The translations under genes were made by a program, and so were the position numbers. A model generated the notes under the pieces. It was not told where the DNA came from and made no database searches. It saw only the letters and a program-made list of their open reading frames with translations. Of a DNA stretch of 64,000 nt, positions 62,102-64,000 are shown piece by piece (the first letter of the stretch is position 1; every line of letters begins with the position of its first letter). The stretch is from Crocinitomicaceae bacterium. GTDB taxonomy: Bacteria; Bacteroidota; Bacteroidia; Flavobacteriales_D; Crocinitomicaceae. Where the stretch lies: assembly GCA_029252405.1 (NCBI GenBank), contig JAQXBM010000022.1, positions 1 to 64,000 on the forward strand. Direction: 5' to 3'.

Positions 62102-62956
62102 ATGAAAATGAAAATCAGATTGGTAGGAGGAGTGATGCTAACAGCAATTTCGGTTGTACTGTTTGGATCATGCGTTTCCGATAAAGACAGTTCTGGACTT
62201 GAATACATGCCTGACATGTACCGTTCACCAGCTATCGAGCCATATGTAGATTATGGTCAAATTCAGGGAAGAGAAGATGCTGAGTTGGCATTGCAACAAT
62301 CGGCATTGACGCCTCCGCATGGTACAATTCCTTACTACGGAACGAACCAAGAGGATGTTACATTGATGTTGCCTTGGGAGATTTTGCCGAATGCAGTATT
62401 CGCTCAAACGCACGGATTAAAAGGATTTGATTTTGCAGATCCAGAAGAAGATACGTACGAGAACGATGCCGCAGCTTGGACTTGGAATCCGTTGAAATTG
62501 GAAATCCAAGCGAACCTTGAAGGAGAGGAAGTTGTTCGCAAGAATTTGACTTTAGCGAATGCTAAGAAATTGTACGCTGCGAACTGTATGCACTGTCATG
62601 GTGAAAAAGGAGACGGAAACGGACCTATGATGGCAAGTGGAGCTTACTCGGGTGTTCCAAATTACAAGGATAAAGCAAGCTTAGCTGATGGACAGCTTTT
62701 CTACTCGATTTACTACGGTAAAGGAATGATGGGATCGCACGCGTCACAATTGAACAAAAAAGAAATCTGGTCATTGGTACATTACATTCGTAAGTTCCAG
62801 GATGCAGATTACGATAAAAGCGCAATGGAATCTGTTACGTTGAAGGACGGTCAGAAAGAAGTTACGAAGATGGTTGAAGTTAGCGCTGCACCAAAGGTAG
62901 AAGTAGATCCAGAAGCGGACGTTGATCCGGAAATGGAACCAACAGAAGAAAATTAA
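62102..62956 (+). CDS. actE: ACIII subunit E, monoheme cytochrome c
   Basis: A 284-residue lipoprotein (lipobox LFGSC, Cys24) with a single CMHCH heme motif at 162-166 and EKGDGNGPMM after it. ActE carries the sixth heme of the complex and gives electrons to the acceptor. The axial Met is probably one of the Met residues near 220 (GKGMMGSH). The end is acidic (VEVDPEADVDPEMEPTEEN). It lies 38 bases after actD in the operon. Confidence 0.92.
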   Translation: MKMKIRLVGGVMLTAISVVLFGSCVSDKDSSGLEYMPDMYRSPAIEPYVDYGQIQGREDAELALQQSALTPPHGTIPYYGTNQEDVTLMLPWEILPNAVFAQTHGLKGFDFADPEEDTYENDAAAWTWNPLKLEIQANLEGEEVVRKNLTLANAKKLYAANCMHCHGEKGDGNGPMMASGAYSGVPNYKDKASLADGQLFYSIYYGKGMMGSHASQLNKKEIWSLVHYIRKFQDADYDKSAMESVTLKDGQKEVTKMVEVSAAPKVEVDPEADVDPEMEPTEEN

Positions 62957-62985
62957 TAAACGATACGTCAATTAAGAGCTAGAAA

Positions 62986-64000
62986 ATGGAATTCAAAATT
63001 GCAAATAAGGCCAAAATGTTAACTGTCGCTCTAATGGGTGGTGGGATACTGTTCTTGGTCATCGGATTGATAGTGCACATGGGAGATGATAACTTCCTAA
63101 CACGATTGCTATCAAACACATTAATTAATAGCTTCTTCTTCTTCTCGATTGGATTAGGGGCACTGTTCTTCTTAGCACTGCAATACGCAACTGAGACAGG
63201 TTGGTACGCGACAGTAAAAAGAGTAATTGAAGGATTGGCTGGTTTCTTACCAGTTGGTATCGTATTGATGTTGGTAGCTTTGTTAACACTCGCTATCACG
63301 AGTGGTGGTAAGTCTGGAGACTATCACGTATACACTTGGATGGATTCAGCGTTCACCACAGAAGGGAATCATCATTATGATGCTATGATTGATGGAAAGT
63401 CAGCGTACTTAAATCAAGCATTCTTCTGGATCAGAACAGTTGTTTACATGGCGACTTATTACTTATTCTACCGTGGATTCAGAATGCGTTCATTGGAAGA
63501 AGATAGAGTAGGTGGAACTGAAATTCACTTCAAGAACTACCGTAAAGGAGCTTTATTCTTAGTATTCTTCTCAGTATTTAGTTCAACATCTGTATGGGAT
63601 TGGATCATGGCGATTGACGTGCACTGGTTCTCTACATTGTTCGGATGGTACACATTCGCTGGAATGTGGTGTACAACAATGACAGTACTGGTAATGCTTG
63701 TATTGTACTTGAAGAAACAAGGATACTTACCGAAGGTAAATGATTCACACATTCATGATATTGGTAAATGGACATTCGCGACATCATTCTTATGGTCGTA
63801 CATGTTCTTCTCTCAATTCATGTTGATCTGGTATGCAAATATCGGAGAGGAATCAACATACTACATTCAAAGAATTGAAGATTACCAATTGATGTACTTC
63901 GGAATGTTCTTCATCAACTTCGCATTTCCAATGTTGATTTTGATGTCACGTGACGCCAAACGAAACGCAGGTATTTTGCTCTTTGTTGGTTTGATCATCG
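62986..64000 (+). CDS. actF: ACIII subunit F (partial, truncated by window end)
   Basis: The first 338 codons of a large membrane protein with at least eight helices visible. MEFKIANKAKMLTVALMGGGI starts the sequence; the later FFWIRTVVYMATYYLFYRGF and SSTSVWDWIMAIDVHWFST match ActF, an NrfD relative that faces ActC. It starts 29 bases after actE and would continue past 64000. The operon's later part (often cox genes) lies outside the window. Confidence 0.9.
   Translation, partial: MEFKIANKAKMLTVALMGGGILFLVIGLIVHMGDDNFLTRLLSNTLINSFFFFSIGLGALFFLALQYATETGWYATVKRVIEGLAGFLPVGIVLMLVALLTLAITSGGKSGDYHVYTWMDSAFTTEGNHHYDAMIDGKSAYLNQAFFWIRTVVYMATYYLFYRGFRMRSLEEDRVGGTEIHFKNYRKGALFLVFFSVFSSTSVWDWIMAIDVHWFSTLFGWYTFAGMWCTTMTVLVMLVLYLKKQGYLPKVNDSHIHDIGKWTFATSFLWSYMFFSQFMLIWYANIGEESTYYIQRIEDYQLMYFGMFFINFAFPMLILMSRDAKRNAGILLFVGLII

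Noticed and set aside
1-64000. tRNA, rRNA, transposase or phage genes
   Set aside because: None seen by eye; no recognised cloverleaf, IS ends or integrase motif, although short tRNAs could be missed without a scan.

Overview
The window is chromosomal DNA of a Bacteroidota bacterium, most likely in the order Flavobacteriales and perhaps near the Crocinitomicaceae/Fluviicola group (the family is inference). The evidence is a full-length SprA, the type IX secretion (T9SS) translocon, together with several secreted proteins that end in T9SS sorting domains; a complete-looking alternative complex III (ActABCDE and the start of ActF); Bacteroidota protein types (DUF4271, an Omp28-like protein, a PNGase F-like protein, S46 dipeptidyl-peptidase, WG repeats); many promoters with the TAnnTTTG -7 element; and no rRNA, tRNA, phage, transposase or CRISPR that I can see. 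DNA is moderately AT-rich, so the GC-rich patch near 26.8-26.96 kb stands out.

Layout. 0-7 kb: a membrane-anchored AraC-type regulator, a heme-motif lipoprotein, a small lipoprotein, glutaryl-CoA dehydrogenase, a DUF4271 membrane protein with HemD, and a sirtuin. 7-20 kb: an Omp28-like T9SS cargo, then a maeB-ruvA-sprA-GNAT run that includes the 2451-residue SprA. 20-27 kb: a TPR protein, a PorE-like TPR/PD40/CRD/OmpA protein, and a large WG-repeat gene split by a one-base frameshift. 27-34 kb: a PNGase F-like secreted protein, a PIN-PhoH ATPase and a T9SS type B cargo. 33.5-38 kb: an uncharacterised four-gene minus-strand cluster of envelope proteins. 38-44 kb: RidA, a small TPR protein, an rRNA methyltransferase-like protein, a LamG/repeat cargo, a TonB-C-like protein and a diheme cytochrome gene cut by one in-frame stop. 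43.6-54.7 kb: DPP7-type peptidase, MgtE with a 2-hydroxyacid dehydrogenase, O-antigen ligase-like protein, CtpA, RnpA and a SPOR protein. 54.9-64 kb: the ACIII operon, running off the right edge inside actF.

The genes fit a gliding or surface-active aerobic heterotroph. SprA and the PorE-like protein belong to the secretion machinery, and four proteins in the window carry the signals it uses. DPP7 and the PNGase F-like protein suggest use of peptides and glycoproteins. ACIII passes electrons from menaquinol towards a terminal oxidase.

The observations most worth following are the ActC-HhH fusion with its Ala/Pro/Glu linker, the two broken genes (a frameshift and a nonsense codon, each repairable by one base), an orphan plus-strand terminator beside a stretch without an assigned gene, and the uncharacterised 33.5-38 kb cluster. 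I found no clear defence, mobile or biosynthetic system.
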